Assembly (NCBI GenBank): GCA_963781665.1
Contig: CAWAGA010000002.1
Span: 5,146,001 to 5,210,000 of the forward strand
DNA: 64,000 nt
Direction of reading: 5' to 3'
Origin: JAJYIW01 sp963781665
GTDB lineage: Bacteria; Chloroflexota; Anaerolineae; Anaerolineales; Anaerolineaceae
Every line of letters starts with the position of its first letter. Position 1 is the first letter of the stretch. Below, in pieces: positions 28,360-39,205 of this stretch. The notes beneath the pieces were generated by a model, which searched no databases, was not told where the DNA came from, and was given only the letters and a program-made list of their open reading frames with translations. The position numbers and the translations under genes were made by a program.

Positions 28360-28578
28360 GAATGAGTTTTGAAGAATAGTTTTGTAAAAATGTTCCAACT
28401 TCTTATTTTTCGAGGTGCTCAGGGTAAACCTGATAATTCTATAGTTTATTTTGGTTGTTCCAGATACTCGGAATGATTAACGGCCAGATACCCACGATAA
28501 TAAGGTTTAAGCTCGAACAGCTCGTCAAATATTACCTATTCCCGAGCCTGAAGCCAGCCGCAGCATCGATCTCGTGCT

Positions 28579-29970
28579 CTAACGGAGCACTGCCGGTAAA
28601 TAGATGAAATCAGGCTGCAGGAATGATCCCTGCATTTTGATCTGGATTGTCCCGGCGTTGGTGCTGAAGGAACTGGTATCGGAATATGCGCCGGGGGCCT
28701 GAGGTAGAAATTTATAATAGAAATGGCAGCTGGCGCCCGGCTGCAAGCCGCCCTGGACGTTGCAGTCTTGCGATGCCGTAAAGGGTGAGCTCACCCCACC
28801 TCCGGCCCACCCGGTGATGGTGGAGAGGCCGGTGTTGGTGATCGTTACCACCTGCTGCTTACCGGGGGCAAGGGGCACGGTGGGTCCAAAGTCCACCGAC
28901 AAAGCGTCGGCGAAATAGGCCGGTGCTACCCCGCTGCCCTGCAGCTGGATGCTGAAACTGCCAAGACTATCCGCAGAGGTGGAAGTGGCCGAAAACGAAC
29001 CGGCGCTGGTGGGGGAAAAGGTGAAATAATAATGGCAGCTGCTGCCCGGCGGCAGACCACCGGAAATATTACAATCCTGCGAGGCGTTGAAGGGAGCGCT
29101 GACCCCACCCCCCGCCCAGCCGGTGATATTTGAATTACTTTCGTTGGTAATCGTTACCACCAATTTAGCCGAAGTATTGCCCACCCCGACCGGGCCGAAG
29201 TCCAACGAGTAGGGTGTCACCTGCTGATAGCTGCTGCCCAATATAAATCCGTACGATGCCCCCTCGAGGTCAACCACGATCGACCCGCCGTTCGTAGTGC
29301 TGGTCGAAGTGGCCGTATAGGTAGAATCAGCACCGGTAGAAAAGTTAAAATAATAATGGCAGCTGTGACCCGGTAAAACACCGCCGGGTATGTTGCAGTC
29401 CTGGGAGGCTGAAAACGGGCTGTTTACCCCTCCACCGGCCCAATCGGTCAGCGGAGCCAGGCCGGTATTGCGGATGGTCACCACCTGCTGCGGGGCCGAC
29501 CCAATCACCCTGCCGTTGGCATACACTTCCCCAAAATCCAGGGCATGGGCGTCGTACGTAGCGCTGGCGCCGACCCCGGTGCCGTGCACGATGATATTAA
29601 TCGGTCCTGCATTGGTCGAGCTGCTAGAAGTCGCGCTGAACGTACCTGCGGCGGTTGGGCTGAAAGTGAAGAAGTAATGGCAGCTGTGTCCCGGCAGCAC
29701 GCCGCCGGAAATGTTGCAATCCTGAGAGGCGGAAAAGGGCGAATTTACTCCGCCCCCTGCCCAGCCAGTCAGAGGGACGTTACCCGAATTGGTGATCGTA
29801 ACCACCCTTTGGAGACTGGTAGCACCTACCGCCAGCGGGCCGAAGTCCATCTCAAGCGGGCTGAACCACAGGGCAGGTTGAGCCGCGGCCTGGGTGATGG
29901 GAGCTGGAACAGCCATTTGTACAAAAATTACAAGCAAAACTGATATGACCGGGAGAACGCGTTTCTTCAT
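28579..29970 (-). CDS. Secreted protein with four choice-of-anchor-D/HYDIN-like repeats
   Basis: About 463 residues. Signal peptide MKKRVLPVISVLLVIFVQMAVPAPITQA (start ATG 29970, behind AGGGGAA). Four Ig-like repeats of about 100 residues follow, each opening with DFGP(L/V)xVG and containing VVTITNxG, TGWAGGGV, SPFSASQDCN, PGxSCHY and FSATS. This resembles the ASPM/SPD-2/HYDIN (choice-of-anchor D) family. Each repeat has two Cys 12 residues apart, probably a disulfide. The C-terminus is PDFIYLPAVLR, with no LPxTG or membrane anchor. Likely an extracellular or surface structural protein. Single gene; no partner evident. Confidence 0.85.
   Translation of the reverse strand: MKKRVLPVISVLLVIFVQMAVPAPITQAAAQPALWFSPLEMDFGPLAVGATSLQRVVTITNSGNVPLTGWAGGGVNSPFSASQDCNISGGVLPGHSCHYFFTFSPTAAGTFSATSSSSTNAGPINIIVHGTGVGASATYDAHALDFGEVYANGRVIGSAPQQVVTIRNTGLAPLTDWAGGGVNSPFSASQDCNIPGGVLPGHSCHYYFNFSTGADSTYTATSTSTTNGGSIVVDLEGASYGFILGSSYQQVTPYSLDFGPVGVGNTSAKLVVTITNESNSNITGWAGGGVSAPFNASQDCNISGGLPPGSSCHYYFTFSPTSAGSFSATSTSADSLGSFSIQLQGSGVAPAYFADALSVDFGPTVPLAPGKQQVVTITNTGLSTITGWAGGGVSSPFTASQDCNVQGGLQPGASCHFYYKFLPQAPGAYSDTSSFSTNAGTIQIKMQGSFLQPDFIYLPAVLR
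28624..29850 (-). repeat. Four tandem roughly 105-codon repeats inside the secreted protein gene
   Basis: Units cover approximately codons 55-147, 158-253, 268-361 and 372-463 of the longest frame (counted from 30012). The strongest nucleotide conservation is over the codons for GWAGGGV...SQDCN and SCHY. Homologous recombination between units could change repeat number. Confidence 0.7.
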
Positions 29971-30264
29971 TTCGAAAATTCCCCTAGTAAATTTAATGGT
30001 ATTTGTTGACATAGTTTACCACATTAGTATTAATTTAATTTTAGAAACTAAGGGATTTTTAATAATATTCAGCGAAAAGAATATCTACAAAGGCACAACT
30101 CGATGACCCAACCAGCGGCTTCGATCAGTTTCAGGTTGGGTGCGGCAACGACATCCGGGCTTCCGGACGCCACCAGGCGCGGCAGCCTGTCCAATCAGCG
30201 GGCGGAAGCGAGCCAGGTGACCACGCGCCTGGCAATTGCTTTTCTCCTGCCTACGCAGCCCCAA
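29971..30264. other. Gap between squalene-cyclase-like and repeat-protein genes
   Basis: 29971-30100 is AT-rich and should hold the promoter for the repeat protein, though no clear pair of elements is visible on the minus strand. 30100-30264 is GC-rich and open on several frames. One minus-strand frame reads RLVASGSPDVVAAPNLKLIEAAGWVIEL, which looks coding-like but has no start and no recognised family. It may be a remnant of a lost gene. Confidence 0.35.
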
Positions 30265-31273
30265 TCACGCCTTCCCCCAATACCAGTCCAAGACCCGCAA
30301 GGCGCGCAAGGTGATCCAGCGGCTGGGCCGGCCCTCGCCCGCGTCAATCTCGACCGGCATGACTCCGGGGTAGCGCACCTCGAGCGGCCAGCGGCCTTGG
30401 TCGTCGCGCTTCGATTCGACCAGCTCCATTGCCTCGGCCAGAACACTCGTCGGGCGCGACGCCGGCCCGGCGCAGGTAATCGAGTCCCCGCAGCACATCG
30501 TAGTGCCACCAGGTCGGGAAGGCGAAGCTAGTCCAGGCCGGTTGGCCGCCCCCACTGCCGGGGCCAACCTTGCGGTCGTAAGGAATGAGCTTCCCGGTCG
30601 ACTGCCGGCGCAAGAGGCGGCGCTCGAGCAGGTACTCCTGACCACGCAGGCGGGCTGCGGTTACCTCCGGGCTGTTCCCTGCGTTCAGCTCGTGCTCGAG
30701 CAAGGCTTCGAGCACGCAGATTGTGGTGTTAAAGGATGAGCGGGTCGAGCCGTTCTCGGCCTCGCAGTTCCAGCCGCCATCGGGCAGCTGCTCGGCCAGC
30801 AGCCGGGCGACGATGCCGCCCACGTCCTGTCCGAAGTACGCCCCGGCCGCGGCCACCTGCCCATTGATGCAGGGCTCCAGCTCACCGGCGAAGAAGGGAT
30901 TGTCGTCGCACTCCGGCGGGCCGCTGCCTTTCCAGGTCACGCGCTCCCGGACCAGGTCCAGGGCACGCCGTGCCGGGTCCCCGGCCGGGTCGAGACCCAA
31001 CTCCCGCAGCAGCATCAGGGCGTGCATGGTGGAATTCCAACCCCGGTTCCAGGCCGCACCGCTCCAGCGCCCATCACCCCCCTGGAGAGCCAGCAGCTGA
31101 GCGCCCATGCCATCCGTGGCGACCCGCGCCCGTTCGGCTGCAACCTCCCTGGCTGTTGCACCGGTCAGGTCGCGCAGGACCTGCCAGCGGATGGCCGGGT
31201 CCGAATCGAGCAGCCAATCGATGATCGGGCTGCCCGGCTGCGGGGTTTGTCTTTCAGAGGGATCGGTTGGCAT
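30265..31273 (-). CDS. Squalene-cyclase/prenyltransferase-fold protein, short form (frameshifted)
   Basis: About 335 residues of alpha/alpha-toroid type. WLLDSDPAIRWQVLRDLTG, GWNSTMHALMLLRELGLDP, LPDGGWNCEAENGSTRSSFNTTICVLEALLEH (QW-like repeat) and TWWHYDVLRGLDYLRRAG. About half the size of true squalene-hopene cyclases, and no DxDD catalytic motif was seen. Such short proteins are often labelled squalene cyclase without known activity. The frame breaks at about 30445; dropping one base continues DE-VLAEAMELVESKRDDQGRWPLEVRYPG to the stop at 30265. Start ATG 31273 has AGGAG 9 bases before it. Confidence 0.75.
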
Positions 31274-31421
31274 TGGCGAAATCTCCTGAAATGTTGATAT
31301 CGGCGCGAATGCGATGATCGCGGTCAATAAACATCCATATTTCATCATAATTATAAGTATTTTGTTGTAAAGATCAAATAGCCACTGCCTGGTTATAAAA
31401 ATAGAAAAACCCGGCTGAAAC

Positions 31422-31454
31422 TGTACTGTGGAATCCAGTACATCGATCAGTACA
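31422..31454 (+). promoter_or_regulatory. Cluster of three CAGTACA half-sites (possible operator)
   Basis: TGTACTG at 31422 is the inverse of CAGTACA at 31436 and again at 31448. The group sits immediately upstream of the -35 element at 31463, a typical operator position. The binding protein is unknown. Confidence 0.45.
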
Positions 31455-31462
31455 CCGGTCCT

Positions 31463-31492
31463 TTGTCTTCAGAACCCCTGCCTTGCTATACT
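31463..31492 (+). promoter_or_regulatory. Promoter for the membrane protein gene at 31581
   Basis: TTGTCT (31463-31468), an 18-base spacer and TATACT (31487-31492). The leader would be about 80 bases. The rest of the 31274-31580 divergent gap shows no other gene. Confidence 0.45.
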
Positions 31493-31580
31493 GGCCTCAA
31501 CAACTTCACTCCTGGCGCAGCGCTTATTGTTTTTAGGTGATGGCCCCAGGAAAAAAAACAAAATTAATGGAGAGGTAATC

Positions 31581-32309
31581 ATGTTAAAAATCTGGAATGC
31601 AGCTAATTTTCGGAGGACAGTGACCGCGATTAGCCTGGTTATCGCACCGGTTTTATTTGCCGCAACCGAGTTTTTATCTGCCCCAGGCACAGACTCCAAT
31701 GATCCAATGGACCTGCTTACCCAGATGGCCCAACATCACAACCAGCTGCTCCAGGGTGCAGTCATCGGGAGCATAACCGCCATTCTATTCATTCCGGCGC
31801 TGATGGGATTGATTCATGTCCTCAGCGGGCGGGGCATCGTGCTGGGTCACCTCGGAGGTGGGTTGGCTTTGCTGGGGAATGCCATTGTCCTGATCTTGAA
31901 TGGTGCCAATTTCGGCTTATGGGCCATGACTGCGCCGGGCATCGATCTCACGACCATGGTTCCGGCGGTCAATGCAATGAGCGCCAGCCCCATCCTGAAC
32001 GCACTTTTCATGAGCCACTGGTTCTTCGCCCTGGGTTTCATCCTGCTGGGTATCGGGCTCTGGCAGTCGCGTGCTGTTCCCCGCTTCAGCGGAGTCTTCA
32101 TTGTTCTGGCCGTGTTGGTGGATTTCATCTTTGGCACAATCTTTGGCGATGCGATCTTGGTGAGCATCCTTTCGAATGCACTGATGATCATTGGATTTGG
32201 TGGGGTCGCATGGAGCCTGCTTGCCACCAGTGATACCTTATGGGAAAAAATGGTATCGTCTGAAGGAGAGCAACCCATGACACATAAAACCGCAGTGGAA
32301 GCGGTATGA
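31581..32309 (+). CDS. Integral membrane protein, unknown function (six or seven helices)
   Basis: 242 residues starting at ATG 31581 behind GGAGAGG (an in-frame upstream start at 31428 lacks a ribosome site). Hydrophobic segments include ISLVIAPVLFAATEFL, AVIGSITAILFIPALMGLIHVL, LGGGLALLGNAIVLIL, LFMSHWFFALGFILLGIGLW, VFIVLAVLVDFIFGTIFG and ILSNALMIIGFGGVAWSLL. The pattern resembles small DUF-type membrane proteins seen beside regulators in Actinobacteria and Chloroflexota. No enzyme motif is visible. Confidence 0.65.
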   Translation: MLKIWNAANFRRTVTAISLVIAPVLFAATEFLSAPGTDSNDPMDLLTQMAQHHNQLLQGAVIGSITAILFIPALMGLIHVLSGRGIVLGHLGGGLALLGNAIVLILNGANFGLWAMTAPGIDLTTMVPAVNAMSASPILNALFMSHWFFALGFILLGIGLWQSRAVPRFSGVFIVLAVLVDFIFGTIFGDAILVSILSNALMIIGFGGVAWSLLATSDTLWEKMVSSEGEQPMTHKTAVEAV

Positions 32310-32378
32310 AACTGAAGTAAAAAAGGCTTGAACCAGTCGAATCACTTACTTGAATATTATCGAACGGCTGACCCACTT

Positions 32379-32426
32379 CATTGATTGTGGTTGACCCCGG
32401 GAAACGGGAGTTAATCACAATCAATG
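32379..32426. repeat. 48-base imperfect inverted repeat upstream of the two-component system
   Basis: CATTGATTGTG (32379-32389) is exactly inverted as CACAATCAATG (32416-32426), and the intervening bases extend the pairing with G-T wobbles to an inner CCCG/CGGG stem. It lies 24 bases upstream of the histidine kinase promoter. It may be an operator, or an RNA hairpin ending the preceding gene's transcript, although no T-run follows. Confidence 0.55.
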
Positions 32427-32449
32427 TAAAAAATCCACATTAAACCATA

Positions 32450-32478
32450 TTCACAAATATAGACAAAAATTATATAAT
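32450..32478 (+). promoter_or_regulatory. Promoter of the two-component operon
   Basis: TTCACA (32450-32455), a 17-base spacer and a perfect TATAAT (32473-32478). The expected start near 32485 lies too close to ATG 32489, which favours ATG 32510 as the translation start. Confidence 0.65.
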
Positions 32479-32509
32479 AAGTACAGGATTGCGGTATCGG
32501 GGTATTAAA

Positions 32510-34678
32510 ATGCACAGCAGCACAAGAAATTTACAACAGAGATCAGCTCAGACCATCCGGGTTCTCCTTCGAAAATACGCTTTGGAGGCAGCCAGGCTGC
32601 TGTGGCTCGGGGTAACGATCGCAGGTCTATCTGCATTCCTTTTTGCGCTGCCCGGCATCACGGACCCCTATTTGCAGCCCGATCCAAGCGTGCTTGCGAC
32701 CTTGAACCACCTTGGCATCTCGCTTTCGCTATACAGCATCCTCAACCTGGGATCAGGTCTCTTGTTTGTAATCGTTTTTTTCACCGTGTCCGGGCTTATC
32801 TTTGTGCGCAAGTCAACCGATTGGATGGCGCTGTTGATGGCCTTCTTCCTGGTCGGGTTTGGCTTTTCTTCCCCGGTTATCGGCGCAACGACAACTGACC
32901 TGCCCCCAATGGTCTCAGGCTTTGTCACAGTTATCAATACCTCCGTCTGGTTTTCACTCAACGCGTTATTTTACTTATTTCCCGACGGGCACTTTTCACC
33001 CCGTTGGAGCTGGATCCCCCTGACTTTACTGGCTGTGGTGATGGTGTTCATCAGCCTTCCCGCCAGCATCCCTTTCTCATTCAACAATTTGCCCGGTTGG
33101 ATGATTGGGATTCTGATGATCGCCGGTTGGGCAATGGCAATTTATGCCCAGGTTTACCGCTACCGCAAGGTGTCAGGTTTCTCCCAACGCCAGCAGACCA
33201 AATGGGTGGTCTACGGCTTGGTGATGAGCATCCTGGCTGGCCTGGTTTTAAGCCTGCCCGGGATCATCCAACCTTCACTCAATGCTTCTAACACTCTCTA
33301 TGGCCTGCTGGACAACGGACCTATCCCTGGCCTGTTGAACCTGTTCATCCCCATATCCGTCGGGATTGCGGTACTGCGCTACCGGCTGTGGGATATTGAC
33401 CCGATCATCAATCGCACGTTGGTCTACGGCCTGCTCACCGCTCTGATCGTTGGGATCTACGTCGCCACAGTCAGCGGACTTGGCCTGGTCTTTGAACAGC
33501 ACGCCAGCGGCCTGGTACCGGTTTTCGCCACAGCTTTAGTTGCCGTTCTCTTCCAGCCCATACGCGAGGGATTGCAGCGCTCGATCAACCATCTGATGTA
33601 TGGTGAGCGTGACGATCCATATCGCGTATTAACGAAACTCGGCCAGCGCCTTGAAACTGCTTTGAGGGCAGAAAACATGCTGCCCGGGATTGTCGAAACA
33701 GTTGCCCATTCGCTCAAACTACCCAGAGTTGCGCTTACGTTCAAGGACAAGCAGGGAGATTTCCAAATAGCTGCAGTTTTTCCAACGGATGGTGTTCCGA
33801 GCCGCATCCCGGACCAAGCGGATTGCCTGATCCTGCCCCTGACCTTTCAGCAAGAGACGATTGGCCAGCTGGTTCTCGAGCCGCGAGATCCCGATGAACG
33901 CTTTTCTCCCCAAGATCAAAAATTGCTCGCAGACCTGGCAAAACAGATTGGAATTGCAGTCCACTCCATTCGCTTGACGGATGAATTACGCCACCTGAAT
34001 ATCGATTTGCAGCAATCTCGTGAGCGGTTGGTTCTGGCTCGTGAGGAAGAGCGCCGGCGGATTCGCCGCGATCTTCATGATGGACTCGGCCCAACCCTGG
34101 CTGCTCTGGCGCTGTCTGCCGGTTCGATGGCTGACCTGGCTGCCACCCGGCCAATGACTGCTGCACACCTGGCGCAAGAAATGCAGCAGGAAATTCGCGC
34201 CTCGATTGCCGACATCCGCCAGCTGGTCTACGAGTTGCGTCCTCCTGCACTGGATGAGTTGGGGCTGGTCGCTGCCATTCGCGATCGGGTAGCTCAGATT
34301 GCAGCCCATATCGAGGAGGGCAAATTGGGGTCTGGAGACGGATTGGACATCCAGGTGGATGCGCCTGATTCGTTGACTGCTTTACCCGCTGCGGTTGAAG
34401 TAGCCGCATACCGCATCGTCCTCGAAGCCCTCACCAATGTCGTCCGGCATGCCCAGGCGCACCACTGCACCATTAGCGTCTACCGCAGCCAGCAGGCATT
34501 AGAAATTGTAGTGCGCGATGATGGGATTGGCATATCTGCAAACGGCAACAGTGGCGTGGGTCTTTTTTCGATGCGCGAGCGGGCCAACGAGCTGGGTGGT
34601 ACCTTCACGATTACCCCACTGCCCGAAGGAGGGACCCAGGTACAGGCCAGCTTACCAATTGCGGACAAGGATCAATAA
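32510..34678 (+). CDS. Membrane sensor histidine kinase with GAF domain (NarL/HisKA_3 type)
   Basis: About 722 residues. The N-terminal 290 residues contain seven to eight membrane helices (VTIAGLSAFLFALPGI to LLTALIVGIYVATVSGLGLVF). A GAF-like domain follows (about residues 375-480, VLTKLGQRLETALR... LILPLTFQQETIGQLVL). A coiled linker leads to the HisKA_3 phosphoacceptor helix REEERRRIRRDLHDGLGPTL (His in RDLHDG) and a HATPase_c domain with N-box EALTNVVRHAQAHH, G1 VRDDGIGIS and G2 GVGLFSMRERANELGG. GGGG precedes ATG 32510 by 7 bases. The ligand is unknown. It is coupled to the response regulator 3 bases downstream. Confidence 0.92.
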   Translation: MHSSTRNLQQRSAQTIRVLLRKYALEAARLLWLGVTIAGLSAFLFALPGITDPYLQPDPSVLATLNHLGISLSLYSILNLGSGLLFVIVFFTVSGLIFVRKSTDWMALLMAFFLVGFGFSSPVIGATTTDLPPMVSGFVTVINTSVWFSLNALFYLFPDGHFSPRWSWIPLTLLAVVMVFISLPASIPFSFNNLPGWMIGILMIAGWAMAIYAQVYRYRKVSGFSQRQQTKWVVYGLVMSILAGLVLSLPGIIQPSLNASNTLYGLLDNGPIPGLLNLFIPISVGIAVLRYRLWDIDPIINRTLVYGLLTALIVGIYVATVSGLGLVFEQHASGLVPVFATALVAVLFQPIREGLQRSINHLMYGERDDPYRVLTKLGQRLETALRAENMLPGIVETVAHSLKLPRVALTFKDKQGDFQIAAVFPTDGVPSRIPDQADCLILPLTFQQETIGQLVLEPRDPDERFSPQDQKLLADLAKQIGIAVHSIRLTDELRHLNIDLQQSRERLVLAREEERRRIRRDLHDGLGPTLAALALSAGSMADLAATRPMTAAHLAQEMQQEIRASIADIRQLVYELRPPALDELGLVAAIRDRVAQIAAHIEEGKLGSGDGLDIQVDAPDSLTALPAAVEVAAYRIVLEALTNVVRHAQAHHCTISVYRSQQALEIVVRDDGIGISANGNSGVGLFSMRERANELGGTFTITPLPEGGTQVQASLPIADKDQ

Positions 34679-34681
34679 GCG

Positions 34682-35326
34682 ATGCAAAAGAAAAGGATTC
34701 TGATTGCTGACGATCATCCTCTCTTCAGGCACGGCATCCGGGCACTCCTGGAGTCAACGCCAGATTTTTACGTCTGTGGTGAGGCAACCACCGGAGAAGA
34801 AGTTGTCACCCTGGCCAAGCAGCTCCAGCCCGAGGTGATCTTGATGGATATTCATATGCCCGGTCTCAACGGCATCGAGGCTACCCGGCGCATCCTCGCT
34901 GAATCAACAGACCTGAATATTTTAATCGTTACCATGTTCGAAGATGATGCATCGGTATTTTCTGCTATGCGCGCCGGTGCACGTGGGTATGTATTGAAAG
35001 ACGCTCAAAAAGAGGAATTGCTGCGCGCAGTTCGGGCAGTCGGTTCCGGGGAAGCTATTTTCAGTCCGTCGATTGCCAGGCGAATGATTGCCTTTTTTAA
35101 CGAACCCCGTCCAGTTTCGCGTTCATCCGTTTTCCCCGAATTGACAGATCGTGAGCGTGAAATCCTCAGCCTGATCGCCCAGGGATTGAGCAATGCGCAA
35201 ATCATGAACAAACTGATACTCTCCTCCAGCACTGTCCGCAATTATGTGTCCAGCATTTTCAGCAAGCTGCAGGTAGCCGGCCGGGCTCAGGCGATAGTCA
35301 AAGCCAGGGACGCCGGCTTGGGTTAA
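34682..35326 (+). CDS. NarL/FixJ-family response regulator
   Basis: 214 residues. Receiver domain with acidic pocket ADDHPLFR, phosphoacceptor Asp in VILMDIHMPGLNG, Thr/Lys of the switch (VTMFEDD, YVLKDAQKEEL). The C-terminal LuxR-type HTH reads LTDREREILSLIAQGLSNAQIMNKL...TVRNYVSSIFSKLQVAGRAQAIVKAR. Partner of the preceding kinase. Likely regulates genes nearby, but no target site can be named from the sequence. Confidence 0.95.
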   Translation: MQKKRILIADDHPLFRHGIRALLESTPDFYVCGEATTGEEVVTLAKQLQPEVILMDIHMPGLNGIEATRRILAESTDLNILIVTMFEDDASVFSAMRAGARGYVLKDAQKEELLRAVRAVGSGEAIFSPSIARRMIAFFNEPRPVSRSSVFPELTDREREILSLIAQGLSNAQIMNKLILSSSTVRNYVSSIFSKLQVAGRAQAIVKARDAGLG

Positions 35327-35345
35327 CCGGACCTGTAAGCTGGCT

Positions 35346-37889
<2,544 letters not shown>

Positions 37890-38126
37890 TTAACCTCCAG
37901 GAAAAAGGATTGGTACGGATGGAGGAATCACAATATATTCTATATTAATTGTACAATCCTGGTGTGAAAGGCTATAGACCCCAACTGGTTAGTTTCACAA
38001 TTTGGGCTGTCGATTAATCTCGAACGTGGTTTAGGGAGCGCTATGTAGCTCGTGGTTCTGGCGGGGATTGGGCTTTCCTGGCCAAGATTCTTGTTTGGGT
38101 AGCAGGGAAAGCCTAACCCTCCCCGA

Positions 38127-38155
38127 CCCTCCCTTCCCGCAACAGGAAGGGAGGG
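38127..38155. repeat. 11-bp perfect inverted repeat, purine/pyrimidine strand-biased
   Basis: CCCTCCCTTCC (38127-38137) and GGAAGGGAGGG (38145-38155) around CGCAACA. It is embedded in a C/T-rich stretch (CCTAACCCTCCCCGACCCTC), the kind of sequence that is often a dispersed intergenic repeat. Confidence 0.5.
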
Positions 38156-38157
38156 AA

Positions 38158-38190
38158 AAACCCTGAAGGCCTGAGAGACCTTCAGGGTTT
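38158..38190 (-). terminator. Terminator for the acetyltransferase gene (minus strand)
   Basis: AAACCCTGAAGG (38158-38169) and CCTTCAGGGTTT (38179-38190) form a 12-base stem with a 9-base loop. On the minus strand the stem runs into TTTTT, giving a rho-independent terminator about 170 bases after the acetyltransferase stop. Confidence 0.7.
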
Positions 38191-38360
38191 GGGATTCCAC
38201 AGAATCGTTCACTATCAATACATTTCTAATGTTGTCGTAATGTTACTTCTTCCATCGATTCGTTTCCGGAAAATTCGGACGAGTCCCGAGACACGTACTC
38301 AAAACAATCACGCTTCCCCCTGGGCCTTACACCATAAACCTTTCACCTTATCCTTTTTTT

Positions 38361-39095
38361 TTACCCCTTTACGCGGTACCAGTATTGGTAAGCTTCATGA
38401 TATCCCAATTTCTGGTATAAGCTCAACGCCGGGGAATTGTCAAGCATTACCTGAAGGTAAGCCGAATGCGCGCCGCCAGATTTACCCCAGGCCATCAGGC
38501 CACGCATCAAAGCTTCACCGTATCCCTGTCCACGCTGCTCGTGATCGATGACAATATCGAAGATTCCCAGGTAAGTGCCCTGTAAAACACCCAGCCCGCA
38601 TCCGATGATCTGTCCACGCTTGCGGATCGAAACGAAAGCCTTGGTTGGGATGATAGAAAGAAGCATGCGCTGATGGATTTTACGCTGGTTGTTTTCGAGC
38701 AGGTGGATTCTACTGAAGACCTCCTCCCATTTCGGGTCCAGCTCTGCATTTATCTCAATTGCACCAATTTCCCCGGTCTTAAAATCGCCTAAGTCGGCGA
38801 CCTGAACGCTGGTATAGGCTTCATCCTGGTAGCCCTCGTCCCTAAGAAAGGTATCGAGCTGGCGCGATTCATCCTGGCCAGCCAGCTTGAAGATGACCGG
38901 CAGGTGATTCTGGCGGTAGAGCAATTCGCAGAATGCAATTTTTTGGGCCGGATCAATTCGAGAGGGGTAAATCGGGTTGATCGAGTTCGACCGGCGGGTA
39001 TACCCCTGGGCGAAGCGTAAAATCCATCCGTCGTAAAAAACCGTCTGCAGCGACGGCCAGGCATTTAACGATAGCTCTTCAATATTTTGCAGCAT
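38361..39095 (-). CDS. GNAT-family N-acetyltransferase
   Basis: 244 residues. The N-terminal half resembles GNAT-like domains (SLNAWPSLQTVFYDGWILRFAQGYTRRSNSINP), a start typical of a family of two-lobe GNAT proteins. The C-terminal half holds the acetyl-CoA site GIFDIVIDHEQRGQGYGEALMRGLMAWG (R/Q-x-x-G-x-G/A), then AYLQVMLDNSPALSLYQKLGYHEAYQYWYR. Substrate unknown. Divergently transcribed from the HTH-MFS operon. Confidence 0.88.
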   Translation of the reverse strand: MLQNIEELSLNAWPSLQTVFYDGWILRFAQGYTRRSNSINPIYPSRIDPAQKIAFCELLYRQNHLPVIFKLAGQDESRQLDTFLRDEGYQDEAYTSVQVADLGDFKTGEIGAIEINAELDPKWEEVFSRIHLLENNQRKIHQRMLLSIIPTKAFVSIRKRGQIIGCGLGVLQGTYLGIFDIVIDHEQRGQGYGEALMRGLMAWGKSGGAHSAYLQVMLDNSPALSLYQKLGYHEAYQYWYRVKG

Positions 39096-39141
39096 GACCG
39101 TAATTATATCCGCCTATATTTAAAACGATCCCCAAAATGTC

Positions 39142-39169
39142 TTGACAAATTTATATTTATGATTAAAAT
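39142..39169 (+). promoter_or_regulatory. Promoter of the HTH-MFS operon
   Basis: TTGACA (39142-39147), a 16-base AT-rich spacer and TAAAAT (39164-39169), 37 bases before ATG 39206. The AT-rich, partly symmetric sequence around it could be the regulator's own operator. Confidence 0.6.
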
Positions 39170-39205
39170 ATTTACATCGTTCAAATTAATTTTAACAATA
39201 AAGAA

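Larger units (their letters stand above)
37890..38360. other. 471-base non-coding gap with two hairpins
   Basis: Contains the promoter region of the UvrA paralog (right edge AT-rich, 37920-37960), then the two structured elements listed separately at 38127-38190. A 92-codon minus frame (37940-38218) shows no family signal and is not called as a gene. Confidence 0.5.

Noticed and set aside
30103..30531. Plus-strand frame of 142 codons
   Set aside because: Opposes the squalene-cyclase-fold gene, with composition biased to Arg/Pro as typical for shadow frames.
37940..38218. 92-codon frame between the UvrA paralog and the acetyltransferase
   Set aside because: Covers the two hairpins and has no start signal or family match.
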